Counted from the stretch's first letter, positions 11,664 through 24,448 are shown. The stretch: 64,000 nucleotides of DNA from Saccharina japonica (GCA_008828725.1 MEHQ01003929.1:348776-412775); one strand, 5' to 3'. The notes: generated by a model from the letters alone, not told the origin. A program made the numbers and translations.

Positions 11664-12113
11664 AGGTTAAGGCGCGTCAAGCCCTCTCTCCCTTGGCCGT
11701 ATTTTCCTATTTTTTTAGTAGGAAGCGGTCGGCCAAGGAGATTAAAAGCAACCTCTCTTAGCATTTCCCCCCTAAACCACCCCCACCAAACAAACGTCCT
11801 CCTCGCCCCCTCCCTCCCGACCCCCACCCCTACCAACCACCCCCACTCCCTCAACCTCAAGAGCCCCGCCAACTCCGCCCCCCTCCCCAGGTTAAGGCGC
11901 GTCAAGCCCTCCCTCCCTTGGCCGTATTTTCCTTTTTTTTTAGTAGGAAGCGGTCGGCCAAGGAGATTAAAAGCAACCTCTCTTAGCATTTCCCCCCCTA
12001 AACCACCCCCACCAAACAAACGTCCTCCTCGCCCCCTCCCTCCCAACCCCCACCCCTACCAACCACCCCTACTCCCTCAACCTCACGAGCCCCGCCAACT
12101 CCGCCCCCCTCCC
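11664..12113 (+). repeat. 225-bp tandem duplication in a C-rich intron end
   Basis: Two direct copies (11664-11888 and 11889-about 12113) both start AGGTTAAGGCGCGTCAAGCC. Each contains a small inverted pair CTTGGCCG / CGGCCAAG and a long C/T tract. The array lies immediately before the Zn-cluster exon, so it probably forms the 3' part of an intron. The proline-rich frames over it are by-products. Confidence 0.8.
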
Positions 12114-12176
12114 CCCCCCGTTCTCCCATCCCTCACCCTTTCCAAACACGTTTGCCGGCTTCTTCGGCGTCAACAG

Positions 12177-12454
12177 TAGCAAGAGGGGATGCAGCGGCGG
12201 ATCCCCCTGTGAGCAATGCCTCAAACGGGGAAAGACGTGCGTGTACGCGCAGCGCCGCATGAGCGGGCCTCGGGGCCGCCCCTCCGGCCGCTCTCACCGC
12301 GTGCGCTCTCGGGCGAAGGCTCGAAGGCAGAGCCGAGAAGCGGCGGCCGCGGCGGCGGCGGCAGCCATGGGGACGGAAGACGGCATGGGGATGGCCGAGG
12401 GGGGGGAGGTCGGGGCCTTCTGCGAGGAGTTGGGTGAAAAGGGGGAGGAAGGGA

Positions 12455-12515
<61 letters not shown>

Positions 12516-15500
12516 TACCTTGCAGCAGCAGCAGCAGAAGGGTGGTTCGCATGGAATGTGGCAACAGCAACAGAGGCAAGATGGACAGGAGGCGGCGGTG
12601 GTGGTGGAAGAAGCCTTAGGTGAGAGTTGAGCCTTTATTTTTATCAGGCGTTTGTTTTCTTCAATTTCAACACATCGCGTGCGTGTGTTCTGAGGCGCCA
12701 TATGTGCGAGAGGCCAAGAGTCGGGGTGCGCTGAGTGCCGGGGGTGGGTGGTCGTGCAAGGATTCACTGCCCCATTTGGTCGTAGAGAGACCGGGACGAG
12801 TAGCGAGCCGCACGCTGTGCCATGCATACATCACATACCACCACAACAGATACCAGGTATGAGCTATCGTACGTGCGTAATCTCCCTGTCTGTGTTATCG
12901 TAGCAAAACTACATCCCGTCGGGAGTTTATAGAAGCAATAGCAGGTTCGAACGTGTTATCACATGGTAAAATACTGCACCAAAAGCAACTAGAAACAACT
13001 ATGGTCCGAGTGCGAATGTGGCAGTGGCGGGGTCGACAGGCGGGCAGAGACGATAAACGGGTGAATCCCAAGCTGAACTTCCGCTATACGAGTTCAAGTA
13101 TTGTTCGGATGCGGATGCTACGTTCATCCACCCACTCTACGCTCTCAGGTTCTGTATATCGCAATATTTCTCCGTTCATTTTCTCACATTTCCTCACAGC
13201 GGTAAACCCTTCGCCTCTTCACCTCTTCACCCCACACCTCCCCTCCACACAACCGGTTCCACCGCCTCCATATTTCTTCCCGAACCATCCCCTCCCTCCG
13301 CTTCCGACCCTGTCTTCCCCTCCTCACCCCTTCACTCTCCCCTTTCTCCACCCCCTCCCCTGCGACCCCTGCCGCCCCCTATTCTGATCATGCGTTCGCG
13401 TCACAGGACAAGCGCAAACACAGCAATATCAACAGCAGCAGCATCAGCGTCGTCAGCAGGAGCGGCCGCCGCAGAAACTCCTATCGCGGCCGCCCCTCCT
13501 CCGCGACAGCAACATCGCCCTAGGCCTCGGCCTCGACCTCGACCCCATTGGCACCAGCGCCTTCGTGGGAGCGAACAGCGCCGAGTCCTTCTCCTCGTCC
13601 TCCTACTGCTCCTCCGGCATGGACGAGGACGACTTCGCCCTCTCCGATACGGAAGGCATCGGCTTCTCGGGCGCCTGGGGCGGGGGCAGCGGCGGCAGCG
13701 GCGGCAGCGGCGGCAGCGGCAGCGGGGCGGGAGCAGGAGAAGGCCCGAGCGACTACCGCTCGCCTGGCGCGGCATCAGCAGCCGTAGGTGTATCTGCGGC
13801 GACGGCGGCGTCAGCCATATCGGGAGTTGCAACGGTAACGGGAGCGGAGAACGCGCCTGCAGGTGCGGCAGGGGTGGCGGCAGACCGCGCCCACAAGGGC
13901 CTTGATGAGACCCACCGCCACGCCAACCCCAACGGCCATACCCACGATTTCGCCCGAATACCTCGCACCGTTAGCAATGGAAACACCGCAACCGACGGCA
14001 GTAACTGCCCCACCACTGTCTCGCCTGAGTTGAGGGCGAGGAGGACAACATCATCGGGCGCAGAACCCCTATCGGAACTCGCCACCGACTCCGTTTGCGG
14101 TTCCGAAAATCTCCCCGTTGTGGCGGAGTTTCCCGCCGGGGCTTCTTCCCATCGCTCAGCAGCTGAAGCGGCACTAGCGATGACGGCGGTGCCAACTCCT
14201 CCCAGGCGCGTATCCCTCAATGCGTCCCTGTCCCTGACCTCGATGCTCACGGGAAGCATGGAAACCGACGAGTTCGACGATTCTGATGACGACGAGAACA
14301 AAGGAGGGGGGACCGACGAGGCGAACGATTTCTGGGAGCGGAGCCACCAGATAGGGCGAGAGCTAACGCCGACGGGAGGGACAGCCCCGGCCCCAACCCC
14401 GGCCGCAACTGCTGGCAGAGCTTCGGCGGCGACGGTAGCGAGGGCAGAGATAGCACCGGCAGCGGCCTTCCGCAACGAGAAGCGCGCTCCTGGTATGCGG
14501 GTCAAACCAAGCTGCCCGGAATCGCCGGCAACTCGCCGCTCGGTGAGCCCTCTGTTAGTTTCGTCGCCGTGGAAGGGGTCCGAACCCGCGACACCGCCGC
14601 AGCCGCCGCCCTCCCTCACCCTGTCGCCGGCACTCAGCATGTCTCCGGGGAAGAAATCGGAGGATCCCGCCCCTGCCAAGCGTTTGCGAGCCTCCTCTTC
14701 ATCTTCCCCGCCCTCTTCGGCTTCTCGTCTTCCTCCTCCCTCTCCCCCTCTCGCGTTTGCCTCCGGCTCGGAGCGTCGCCGCGTGGGAGGGAAAGGGATC
14801 AACCTGTCGACCATGACGTTGTCGCCAATGGCGCCGCCGGCGGCCACGGAGGCGACAGCGCTCGCGTCGGGTGGTGGTAGTGGTATTCGCCACGCGCCGT
14901 CACCGGCGCGGACAATGTCCTCACCCCCACTGACAATGTCGCCGCCGGCGTCCCCGCTGCCACCCCTGCAGCCATCGCTTGTATCGCCGAGGTTCGCTCC
15001 TTCGAAACCCATGGTTGCCGCCGCCACAGCTGCCACTGTGACTGCCTCCCCCGCTGACGAGGTGACACCGCTCGTCCCTGACGACGGCCAAACGTGGTTT
15101 TCCAACCACCTCCAGCAGCGGCAGCACCAGCACCAGCAGCAACAGCAGGGGCCTCAGCAGCAGCAGCAAGAGCAGCAGCGGCAGCTTCAACACCAGCACC
15201 AGCGGCTTCAGCAGCAGAGGCAACAGCAGCAACAGCAACAGCACCACCAACAACAACAACAACGCCAGCAGAACGAGAAGCAACAGCACGAACAGCAGCA
15301 GACAGCGCTGCAGAAGCAGCAACAGCAACAACACCGACAACAGCAGCAGCACCAGCAACGTCAACAGCAGACGGTGCAACAGCAGTCGCGGAAGCGTCGG
15401 GCTCCGACAGGATCCGAGGGACCCACCCCCGCCGCAACGGCAGCGGCTGCAGCCGCCATCGCAGCCGCCGGCACCGCCGCATCGCGCGCAAACAAGTCAG

Positions 15501-16771
15501 GCCTTCGACGGCTGCCCCTGCAGTCGCTACTGCTGGATACCGATGAACGCTCCATTCCTTCGGACCAAGCCGATAACGACGGGAGTCGTCGAGACAGCGG
15601 CAACAGTGGCAAAAGCGAGCTCGGCAGCGGCAAAGGCGGCGATAACGATGGCGCCGGAGGAGTAGCCTTTACCCAGCGCGACGGGGTTGACGCCCGACCC
15701 GTGGCGCGCCGCCTCGCCGCGTCCGTGCAAGTGTTTGCGTCTGCTTCCTCGCCTCCAGTCGCTTCAGCCACCGCTGCCGCTACTGCCGCCGCACCCGCGA
15801 CCGCTCCCATCCTCCGTCGTGGCGGTGGCGGCGACAGCCGCAGCAGCGGTAACGGAAGTGGTGGCTCGTTCCAGCGCGTGGGCTCCCCGCCTCACCTGGT
15901 GAAGCCCTCTGTGTCCGTGGAGTCGATCGACGCGACCCGCCCCGCACAAACCGACGAATGGGTCTGGAGGCTCGGCGGGACGGCCGCGCCTCCGTCCTCT
16001 CCGTCGTCTTCGTCGCTGCCGCCCTCGCTCGCGCTGCGTTCGGTTTCTTCCTCCGGAGGTTCTTCTTCTTCCTCCGGCCCGTTCTTCGGGCCCCCCTACG
16101 CCTCCGCCGTCGCCGCCCAACAACCCGCGTCGGCGATGTCCGTCGCCGAGCCCTCGACCTCCTTATTCCCGTCGTTTTCGATGGATGGCGAGGTCGGATG
16201 CGATGGCAACCGTGACGGTACTGGTGCTGGGGATGATAGCGGTGGCAACGGCGCTCCGCCGCCGCTGCCGCTGCTTCTTCCACCTTTGGGATTAGGCCAC
16301 CATCAGCAGCACCATCAGCAGCACCAGCAGCAGCAGCAAGTGGGAGTCCCGCGACTGCCAACGCTGTCAGCGCCGCCGAGGCAATTGCTACCGCTTCCGT
16401 TTCCCCTGCTGCAGCAACAGCAACGGCAGCAACAGCGGCAGCAGCAGCAGCAGAAGATGCACCAGCAGCAACAGCAGAAGTCACAGTTGCACACGCAACA
16501 GCAGCAGCAGCAGCAGCCTCCAACGTTCGAACCGTCTTCGGAAATGTGGGAAGGGCTGGCGCAGGAGCTGGTTCATCTAGACTGCGCGACGATGGCCGAC
16601 ATGCGCACCCCGCTTACGCGCGAGGCGTCGCTCATTCGTGCGATGGAGCGCGGCACCGGCGGGGGCGATCTTATCGCCGGCCCATGCAACAACGACTGCG
16701 GCAGCGGCGGTATCGGAGAGGACGACGGTGCTTGGTGCCCCGAACCCCCGCTGTTCGCCCCCTTGTGGTGA
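12177..16771 (+). CDS. Zn(II)2Cys6-type transcription regulator, polyQ-rich (5' exon missing)
   Basis: Two exons, 12177-12619 and 13407-16771, join in frame: TTAG|GTGAGA donor, CACAG|GA acceptor, one base plus two bases of a Gly codon. They give a 1,268-residue C-terminal fragment ending in TGA at 16769. Residues 4-23 read GCSGGSPCEQCLKRGKTCVY. This is C-x5-C-x2-C-x6-C, the last four cysteines of a fungal-type Zn2Cys6 DNA-binding cluster (Cys codons at 12190, 12208, 12217 and 12238), followed by a basic RGRPSGRSHRVRSR tail. The first CxxC pair must lie on an upstream exon I could not find. After it come a 19-Gln run (12457-12513), Ser/Ala/Gly-rich disorder, an acidic patch near 14265-14325, basic clusters PAKRLR and SRKRRAP (possible nuclear signals), Gln-rich blocks at 15104-15385 and 16290-16516, and a less repetitive C-terminus (EMWEGLAQELVHLDCATMAD). 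The likely role is sequence-specific transcriptional control in the nucleus; the target is unknown. Start and length are incomplete. The large antisense frames are GC-driven shadows. Confidence 0.8.
12620..13406 (+). other. Intron of the Zn2Cys6 gene (787 bp)
   Basis: It runs from GTGAGAGTTG to GTTCGCGTCACAG. The last 200 bases or so before the acceptor are almost pure C/T, a very long pyrimidine tract. The phases on both sides agree, which supports the junction. Confidence 0.75.
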
Positions 16772-18230
16772 TTGAGAAAGAGAAAGACAGGGTGGAGGGG
16801 GGTGTATCATGAGAGAGGAGGGGGAGGAGGGGGGATGGCGTACTCATTTGCTTCTCGCCTGATATCAAGGAGAGGCTGCGAGGGTATAGGAAGGGGCGGG
16901 GGCACGGGTGGGTGTTTTTGGGGGCGAGGGGGGGATGTATGGATGGGACGGGGTCGGGGTGGGGAAATGTGTGTGTGTGAGAGAGAGAGGTGAGAGAGTA
17001 AACGATAGAGCGAGGCATGGGAAGGTCAGGGGCGGGTGGGGGGTTTCAGGCCTCGTGTTTTTGTGTGTGAGCGATGGCGTAAGGGAGATACCGCGAGACC
17101 AGAACAGAGAGAAAGGCAGGAGGGGCGAACAACCATATTGTAGGTGGATGGGATGAGGGGGGGGGGGGGGGGGGGCGGGGAGCACATCTTTGGCGTTAAT
17201 TCGACATTTTACTCTTGAATTGTGCCAAGCGGCATTCTACATGAAAGTAGAGGAAAAGGAGATTCGAAGTTGGAAGTAGCGGGGACACATATCGACCTCT
17301 CTCGCGACGAGGCGATCCCCAAACACCCAATCATGTAGAACTCCTGGGTAATTTGTTCCGGAAGGGGATATATGGTTGATTGGCCGGTTGCCCAGGTCTG
17401 GGGCTCTGAGTAAGGAGGGACGGAAAGGGGCGGAGAAAAGAGGCAGTAGGGTACGGGGGATGAGGGGGAAGGGGCCATCCAGCCTGCCAATTGTTTCATG
17501 TAGTTAGTCTCAAGCTGTCCTGTTGGGGTCTTCCCCAAAGGCATGGCGTCTCCCACCGAGACAGGCAAACGTTCGGTCGCGGGCCTCCTGTTCGCATCTC
17601 CCTGAGAGAAACCGAGATAAGACTCGCGTGAATTGTTTGTTTTGCCGGGGTGAAAGCGCCGAGAGAGCGCGCGCGGGGGGTTTTGGTCGCGTTTGGCTCT
17701 TGTTCCCGCTAGCGTTTGAGGTCGGGCGCGCGGGGGTCTCTGGGTCTGGGTCTGTCTCGGCGAAACATTTGAAGGTTTTCATTAATATTACCAGGTACAG
17801 TAAAAAGGTAGATGGGCGTGCATCCAGCACCTCTCTCTTTCAGACATCGTCAATGGGCCTGTTTGTACGTGAATGTGTATGTGTCTACGCCCGCGATGTC
17901 GCGTGGATGGAACGATATGTATGTGTGGTGTGGTGTGATGTATTCTTGGTTTTCGGGGTCGGCGTTGGTTTTGATTATTTGGCAGCATTCCTGGAGCGAA
18001 TTGTCGCCAGTGGGTATTTTTCTGGGAGTCGATTTTCCGACGGTACTACAAGAGAATGGCCTTTTTTTTGTTCTTTTTTTTATTGGTCGATTCGGTTGCC
18101 TTCGTGCGATTTGACGCTTCTTTTTTCTTTGGTTTTCGTTTTTCAAGCATGGAACTATTTTACGGTTTTCATATTGTTGCATATATATACAGTACACAGG
18201 GATGGGTGAGTTTTTAATGGTGTTGATTAC
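16772..18230 (+). other. Probable long 3' UTR / G-T skewed flank
   Basis: Downstream of the stop the plus strand is strongly G- and then G/T-rich, with GA and GT runs and a G tract at 17158-17174. No supported exon occurs. The 228-codon frame at 17523 has the composition of skewed non-coding DNA. Long 3' UTRs are reported for brown algal genes, so this is a reasonable reading but not proved; the end point is arbitrary. Confidence 0.4.
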
Positions 18231-18579
18231 GTTTTCTTATTTTGTATCTAGATATATAGATGCTGCGTGGATGCGGGGGCTTCTAAAGCACGCCCGATCT
18301 GTGTGGGTATTTTTTCGCATAAGTTCGTTGGGAGGCATGAATGGGTAGCGCGCACGGGGGGGGGGCGGTGGTAAGATGGGAGGGCAAGAGGCAAGGTTGC
18401 TCCTGCCGATGTTGTTGCTTGGTTGGCCGGTAAGCGGCGGCCTTATCTCGGTCATGCGTGCGTGTTTTATTTTTCTCCTTATTGTTATTTTTTCGTACGG
18501 CAAAGCGTCCCCTCTGTGCGTGTGCTGTTTTACAAACACACATACATGCTTCAAATGCAACGTACATTAGTCTATATGA

Positions 18580-18730
18580 ATACAATATATGAGTATACAA
18601 GTAGATATATATCGTATATATCATATATATATGATACATAATTATCATATATTTATGATATAAGTATGAGTATATATCGTATGTATCATATATATTACAT
18701 ATAATATAAATATATACTTGTACTTGGAAG
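18580..18730. repeat. AT-rich palindromic tract
   Basis: Repeated TATATCGTATATATCATA and inverted TATGATACATAATTATCATA blocks make a long AT hairpin-prone segment. Confidence 0.6.
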
Positions 18731-19384
18731 TATATATTCAGGTACCATATATATATCAGAGATGGTTGATGCTGACGTACGTAAAAGCGTCGCAGCATTA
18801 ACCATACGAATACCTGGAGTCGGGCTACAGCAACAACTACCATTGATATGGCGGTTACGGAGTCCTGACCAGATTGCCGGCCAATCAGCTGTGAGTGGGG
18901 TAAAGTAGAGGTACCCGCGACAAAGCGGAATTTTCGCTCCGCTATTGAAAAATACGCCCACGGTTTTGGGGACGAACAACTTGAAATTAGTGTGGGGATA
19001 TCCTTTTTTTTTTGTCGTCCTCAAGGGAGTAAAAGCGTCGCCGCGGAAATACCAAAGCAAAAGACGAAAACAAAACTGATGGAAAACGTTGAGCAGGTTT
19101 TGCACACCAATTAAACAAAAACGTTTTTGTTTTTTCAAGTTTTTTTTTTAATGTTTTGTTCACCCCCCTCGCTGGGTCCTCTTCCGACCAACGAAACCCC
19201 CCGACCCGAGCGGAACGACGGCCGGTTACGTTTCGTTACTGTTTTGTTGTATCAAAAAGGTATCAGTTGACTAGTCAGGGTTTTTGTTTATTATTTCTGT
19301 GCGTATGCGTAGCCAGGCGCGTAATTTGTAGGATGCATCCGGGAGGTTTTTCCGTGAAGCGGGTGTGTGGAAGAGCTAGGGCAG

Positions 19385-19392
<8 letters not shown>

Positions 19393-19415
<23 letters not shown>

Positions 19416-19434
19416 GGNNNNNNNNNNNNNNNNN

Positions 19435-19485
<51 letters not shown>
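19393..19485 (+). repeat. Poly-G tract with an assembly gap
   Basis: A run of G is broken by 17 N at 19418-19434 and continues to 19485. The frames through it are artefacts. The true tract length is unknown. Confidence 0.9.
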
Positions 19486-19993
19486 CTGTATTCTCACGTT
19501 TACGTTGCCACCGAGTTGCGCTCTCATTCACTCGAGAATGTTTTCGACGGGAAAGTTTTGCATCGCGGTTTTCAGGGAGAGCTGGTAGTTCAATATATAC
19601 CTGTATCATATATCTCTATACTTGGTGCGTGTATAAGTATGTATGTGTATTGTGCTTTTGTTGTTATTGTTTGCGGTTTTCATCGCCACGCCCCGTCATT
19701 TTTATTTCTAATTTGCGCTTCACGCGTTTTTGTTTGTTTGTTTGTTTTTTTTTTTCTTGTTGGGGAGGGTAGTTTTTCTACCTGCCTTCCTACCACACAC
19801 GCCATCTGCCGTAGTACCATTGATTGGTTTATCGTGTTTTTCGCGGGATAGCACTGACAAGTGTGCGGGTGACGTTTTTGATGGGACCGGCAACAGTTGT
19901 CGTGTTGTTGGTGGTGTGGTAAGGGGTGGGGGTGGTGACGTTATCTTTTTATGCGTGTAATTTTTATACGAGGGAAAGGAGGGAGGCGAGATG

Positions 19994-20095
19994 GGGGGGG
20001 TACTTCATATTCATGCATGGCCGTAGTCGTATGACCATGGACCCTCGCATCCATACAATACCGGGACGGAGCATGTCGGGTTTTCACGGCGAGTG
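19994..20095 (-). mobile_element. D-family retroposon-like copy
   Basis: On the minus strand the copy ends ATGAAGTACCCCCCCC. It contains CATGCATGGCCGTAGTCGTA and CCGGGACGGAGC on the plus strand, and is 5'-truncated after GTCGGGTTTTCAC. Confidence 0.55.
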
Positions 20096-20674
20096 GAGGT
20101 ATCGTGTGATTACATAAGGGGGGATGGAAGGGAGGAAGGAAAGTAATGGATCCGAGGCCTGAACTCCGCCATGGAGGAGTTTCGTTTTTTACACCTTTTT
20201 TATTCCGGGGCGCAATAATCTCTAGAGGGGGGGGGGGGGGCTGAAATAACGCCTACTACGTAAATATATATATGGCGCCTTAAGCAGTCCGGACAAACTG
20301 AGCAGGGAGAATGGTAGAGAAGAGTTGACGGTGCGCTCGCTCGTGTCTCTTAGGATATTTGGTTTTTCAGAAAAATATCCGACGGACTGCGTTAGATATG
20401 CGTCCTTCCGTTGGATAGGTTTACCTTCCTTCCATCAGTCGGGCCGTTGTTCGAGCTGTGGCACGTTTTGTACTTGGGTTTGCGACGCCAAAGCAGGCGT
20501 TTTTTCGAGGGTTTTGTGCATGTTATTCAGTTTTTTGTTGTTGTTGCTTTATCGATACTCGGCGCGGATTGCGCCTGCCTGTCCATCTTATTCCCGTTTG
20601 GGTTTCGGGTTGGGATTTTGCGGGTGGGGTGGGTTTTGAAGGGCGGGCTTTGTCCGTGGGTGGNCCAATACCTC

Positions 20675-20802
20675 ACGGCGCTTCGCGCTTGGTGCAAGCA
20701 ATGTCTGCCTGGTTGGTGAAAACCCAACGTGCTCCGTCCCGGCATTGTATGGATGCGAGCGTCTATGGTCATACGACTACGGCCGTGCACGACATGCCCC
20801 AA
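20675..20802 (+). mobile_element. D-family copy, longest seen
   Basis: It reads GCGCTTGGTGCAAGCAATGT, then TGCCTGGTTGGTGAAAACCC, then ACTACGGCCGTGCACGACAT, ending at CCCC. One undetermined base lies just upstream, at 20664. A small B fragment (20780-20905) overlaps its end. Confidence 0.55.
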
Positions 20803-20999
20803 AAAAAATAAACAAACTGTTTTCGAGTGATATAAAGAGCTCCCAAGGTGATCACCCTCAGCAAAATCACGGTGAACCTCTACCCGTAGCATGCGCCTGC
20901 CGCCCGATGTTGGGAGGCGTGGCCGGCCGGCCGGCCCGAAGGTCGCGACGAGCATAGAGAACCCCAACGGAGGTCATCGTCTCGAACTGTCGACCTTGT

Positions 21000-23900
21000 C
21001 AGGTAGTTGAGGTGTCGAGCGCATTTAAGAGACTTTATAGTGTTGGGAGTTTTTCCAGGATAGGGGTTCGGGGTTTGGAGTTCGGGGCTCAGGCTTCGGT
21101 TTACGTTTGTGGTTAGGTGTGGTGTCCTTGTTTCTCTTTCTTTCTCCTTTGGGTTTCATTGGGTCTTGAATTTGTGTTTGGGGCTGTCATGGGAGTTTTG
21201 GGTGTGGAGTTAGGGTTGGGTTTGGGTTCAACGTAGGGTCAGGTTGATATTGGAATTGACTGACGGGCTGGGGTTGAGACCTAGCAACTCAACATGAAGT
21301 AACTGAGCCCTCGTAGGCTGGTACCGCGTTCGGTCCATCCCCTCCACACCTCCGCCCCATGAAGCACCCGCAATGCCTTGGGGAAAAACTAGAGTAGTTT
21401 CTACATTTTCCCGGAGAACAAGTCTCTTCTATTCGTGTGTACTACATTCCAATTCCGTCCTATTTCGCCGTTGGCTGTTCTCTAGGCTGAAGTGTCCAAT
21501 AGTTTCATAGCCGACATTAGTTCGATCAGCACCTTGCAATCGCCATCGTCCCCGCCACTCGCACGCCTCCCCGTCGCCACTTTATAGTAGAACCCCTACC
21601 CTCCCCAGCCCTAACGACGGGCGGGTTGAGCTCTCCAATCACATCGTGGATTCGGTGCTCACAACGGTGGTCAAGCGTAGAATACGCCTGCTGGCAAGTT
21701 GGATTTCCCGACGTCCATCGTTCCCATGCACAAGAAGAAGTTCGCTGACGCTGCCATGTGAGCCTAGACCCTAACAGTGCATCATAGGCATGCGACGGAG
21801 GGAGGGGTCACCGGTTCGTTGCGTGCGTTAGTAACTTCACCTTTGATAACGCGTCCCTTTTGAGACGGTACGGGGAGAGGGGGGCGGGGGGGGGTTGTTA
21901 CGGGAAAACGCCACTTTATTCGTAGTAGCACTGTTTTCTCGTGTACAGGCAGATAGACACAAACAAGCAATGGGGGAAAATGGGGCGCGCCTGAGTGAGC
22001 GAGCTCACGTCACGCACTAAATTGAGAGAGGGTGAAACTACTTTGTTATCTGGCATGCTTGTCCACAGTATCAAACACTGGTGCATACCTAAACTGCTAT
22101 GCTGCCCTGTTGCTTTCGTTTACCTGCAATGATTTCCTCTTCTTTTTTTTCGTAGTGGCCCGAGCAAAACAGCAACTGCTGCTGCTGCTGCTGGCGTTAG
22201 GATCTAGTCCTAACACTACGAATGTGTATATATTTCCGCTGGCCTCGGGAGATCTAGGACTTGGGTTTCTTGTGAGACCCTTTCTATTAACGGGGCCGGT
22301 AGCGGGGTCGCCGAAGTGTATTTTCCGAAGCGAGCCACAGTAGTAGTAGCATCTTCTATCTACTGAGATTGCCGAGGGAAATACGTCTCCTAGATTCGCC
22401 AAATCATCATTGATCGTTTGGCGCTGCTGGAACATCGCTTCTGGGGTCGCTCGTGGTTATATCACAGGGAGACTCACTACTCCTGCAAGCGATTGCGCGA
22501 ATGGCAATGCTTCGGCGACAAAAACTCGGTGCAGGTACTGCCGTACCAACGGTTTACGTAGTAGATGAAAGGGAGGGATGATCAAACACAGAAAACAGGG
22601 CGTAGAAAAAAAGCGGGTGTTTACAGTAGTTTCTGAAACATGTGCGAAAAGTCGTATATATAATCCTGTACAGTAGCATCAAGTGCCTTTTTTTTTTGTA
22701 GAGTTTGAGAGAGATACATCAGTACCAGTAGGGACGGACATCATGGTACACTACACACAGAACAGTAGTGCTAGTACTATTACGGTAGTAGTAATTTCAC
22801 TCTATACTAGTACTATACTAGTACTAGGCTCTATATAGAGGCAGGGATTGGCGGTGTGTGGCTGGTGCTGGCACCAGCGATCGGAACGAGGGTCATCGCT
22901 GTGCCGTCTATTAGCGTTCCCCAATTTGTGTTTTTATTATATGCTCTTGGATCAAATAGACTTCCCGGGGAGTGTGTGACTACTCGGCAACGCACGGAAA
23001 ATTAATTTTCGTAGATATCTGGTTGATGATATATACGTAAGTATAGCACCCGGTACGAACCACCCCGAACAGCGGTAACAGCACGAAACGCCGCATGATT
23101 GCATTGGAAAACCGATCTACGAGGGGTGGTTGTAGACAACAGGTTCCCAACGGACCACCGTTTTTTTCGATGGCTTTGATGGAGCGGGATGGGGCGTTGA
23201 TTCACCAGTTTCAGTCCTAGGGTCGTGCCAAGCGGTACCTCGACAAAACGCGGTGATGGTCATATTAATAATACAGGGGGCAGGGCCTACTATTTAAATA
23301 ACCCTTCATCAGTTACACACGGACACCTACGTACATACGTACTACAAAAAGGAAACGCTGCGGTTCAGATTTATTGTATTATACATAAGAAACGGTCCGG
23401 TCTGGCTTTCGTGTTTTGAGACCAACTAAGAAACAGTGCAGCCTAGATTTTACTTTTGAAAATCGGTTTGCAATACATAACACAATGTATTGCGGTAGCC
23501 TACTTGCCACGGGCGACTGCGCTGCCGATCAATGACTGCGTAGGCTGTTTTGTAGAAAAATCGCTATCCTTAACACGACCCCTCGATGGAGGTGGCATAG
23601 GCCAACTTTGCAACAATCAACTATCCAATCGGAGAACCCAATAACTTGGTTCTACTGATGCTCTCGTCTTGCCTTAGGCTTACTGCAAGTGTTACAACCT
23701 GCCTTTGTGTCTTGTCGAACGTTTCAGCTCACGGTATTTGGTCTGTGAACTTCTCTTTACTCAGTTGCCTTTTGTCTTCATATCGTTATTTTCGAAAACG
23801 TTTCTCCTGGCTTCCCTCTGATCCTTGAAGAAAGTATCAGGAAGACAAGACAAAAGAGGCAATGATTCCTAAATCAGGAAATTCATTGTCAGAGAGTAAT

Positions 23901-24440
23901 ACATCAGGACCGCTTACTTAGCATTCCTGCTTTTTTTAGTACTATAGTGAGGAGCACCAGGAAATTCCGAAATTTGTTTAAATGTCAAGAACGCAAATCA
24001 CGAAGATCAGGACGATATATGATAGGACCAAACACTGTTTTCGATGTTCGATAATGCCCCCTCCCCCCGGTGTCTGGTATTGATTTACCATGTACTCTTT
24101 TTGCTTGATGAGCACTGCAAGTGCAATCACCTACACAGCAGTAAACCCGTTTTGCCGTCTTGAATATGTAACTCTCGCTGCTTGCTCGGTGTGCTTTGTC
24201 CGTGCTTCGTACGAGTTCGTCCACAAAACGTGCCTGCAGTTGCATCGGTTGCAATGTTGCAACATCAACCGTTCCCGCTTCGCTTTCCACCCTTCCGTAT
24301 ATTAACCAACGCAACAACTACAACTCAATAACAAAATGGTGACGAAACTGCAAGATTATGCTATCACAGATTCGAAGCATGGACGAGCATGCAAACAACC
24401 CACAAACATAGCGTAGCCCGCACAGTCATTGAAACCCGCC
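21000..24440. other. No gene recognised
   Basis: 21050-21250 is G/T-rich with degenerate GGGTTTGG-like words. The rest holds short frames without convincing splice sites. A CTG run at 22170-22190 and AT-rich short repeats at 22770-22830 are present. Confidence 0.45.
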
Positions 24441-24448
24441 CGGGTCTC

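Noticed and set aside
12930..12960. tRNA T-arm-like GGTTCGAAC
   Set aside because: No acceptor stem, D-arm or anticodon arm can be drawn around it.
13753..15105. 450-codon minus-strand frame
   Set aside because: It is the antisense of the GC-rich, repetitive Zn2Cys6 exon; no splice or start context, and the sense strand has the recognisable cluster and a matched intron.
17523..18209. 228-codon plus-strand frame downstream of the regulator gene
   Set aside because: Composition follows local G/T skew, with no domain, no splice evidence and no conserved motif.
19156..19851. 231-codon frame through the poly-G tract
   Set aside because: Crosses an N gap and a Gly homopolymer; frame and length are meaningless there.
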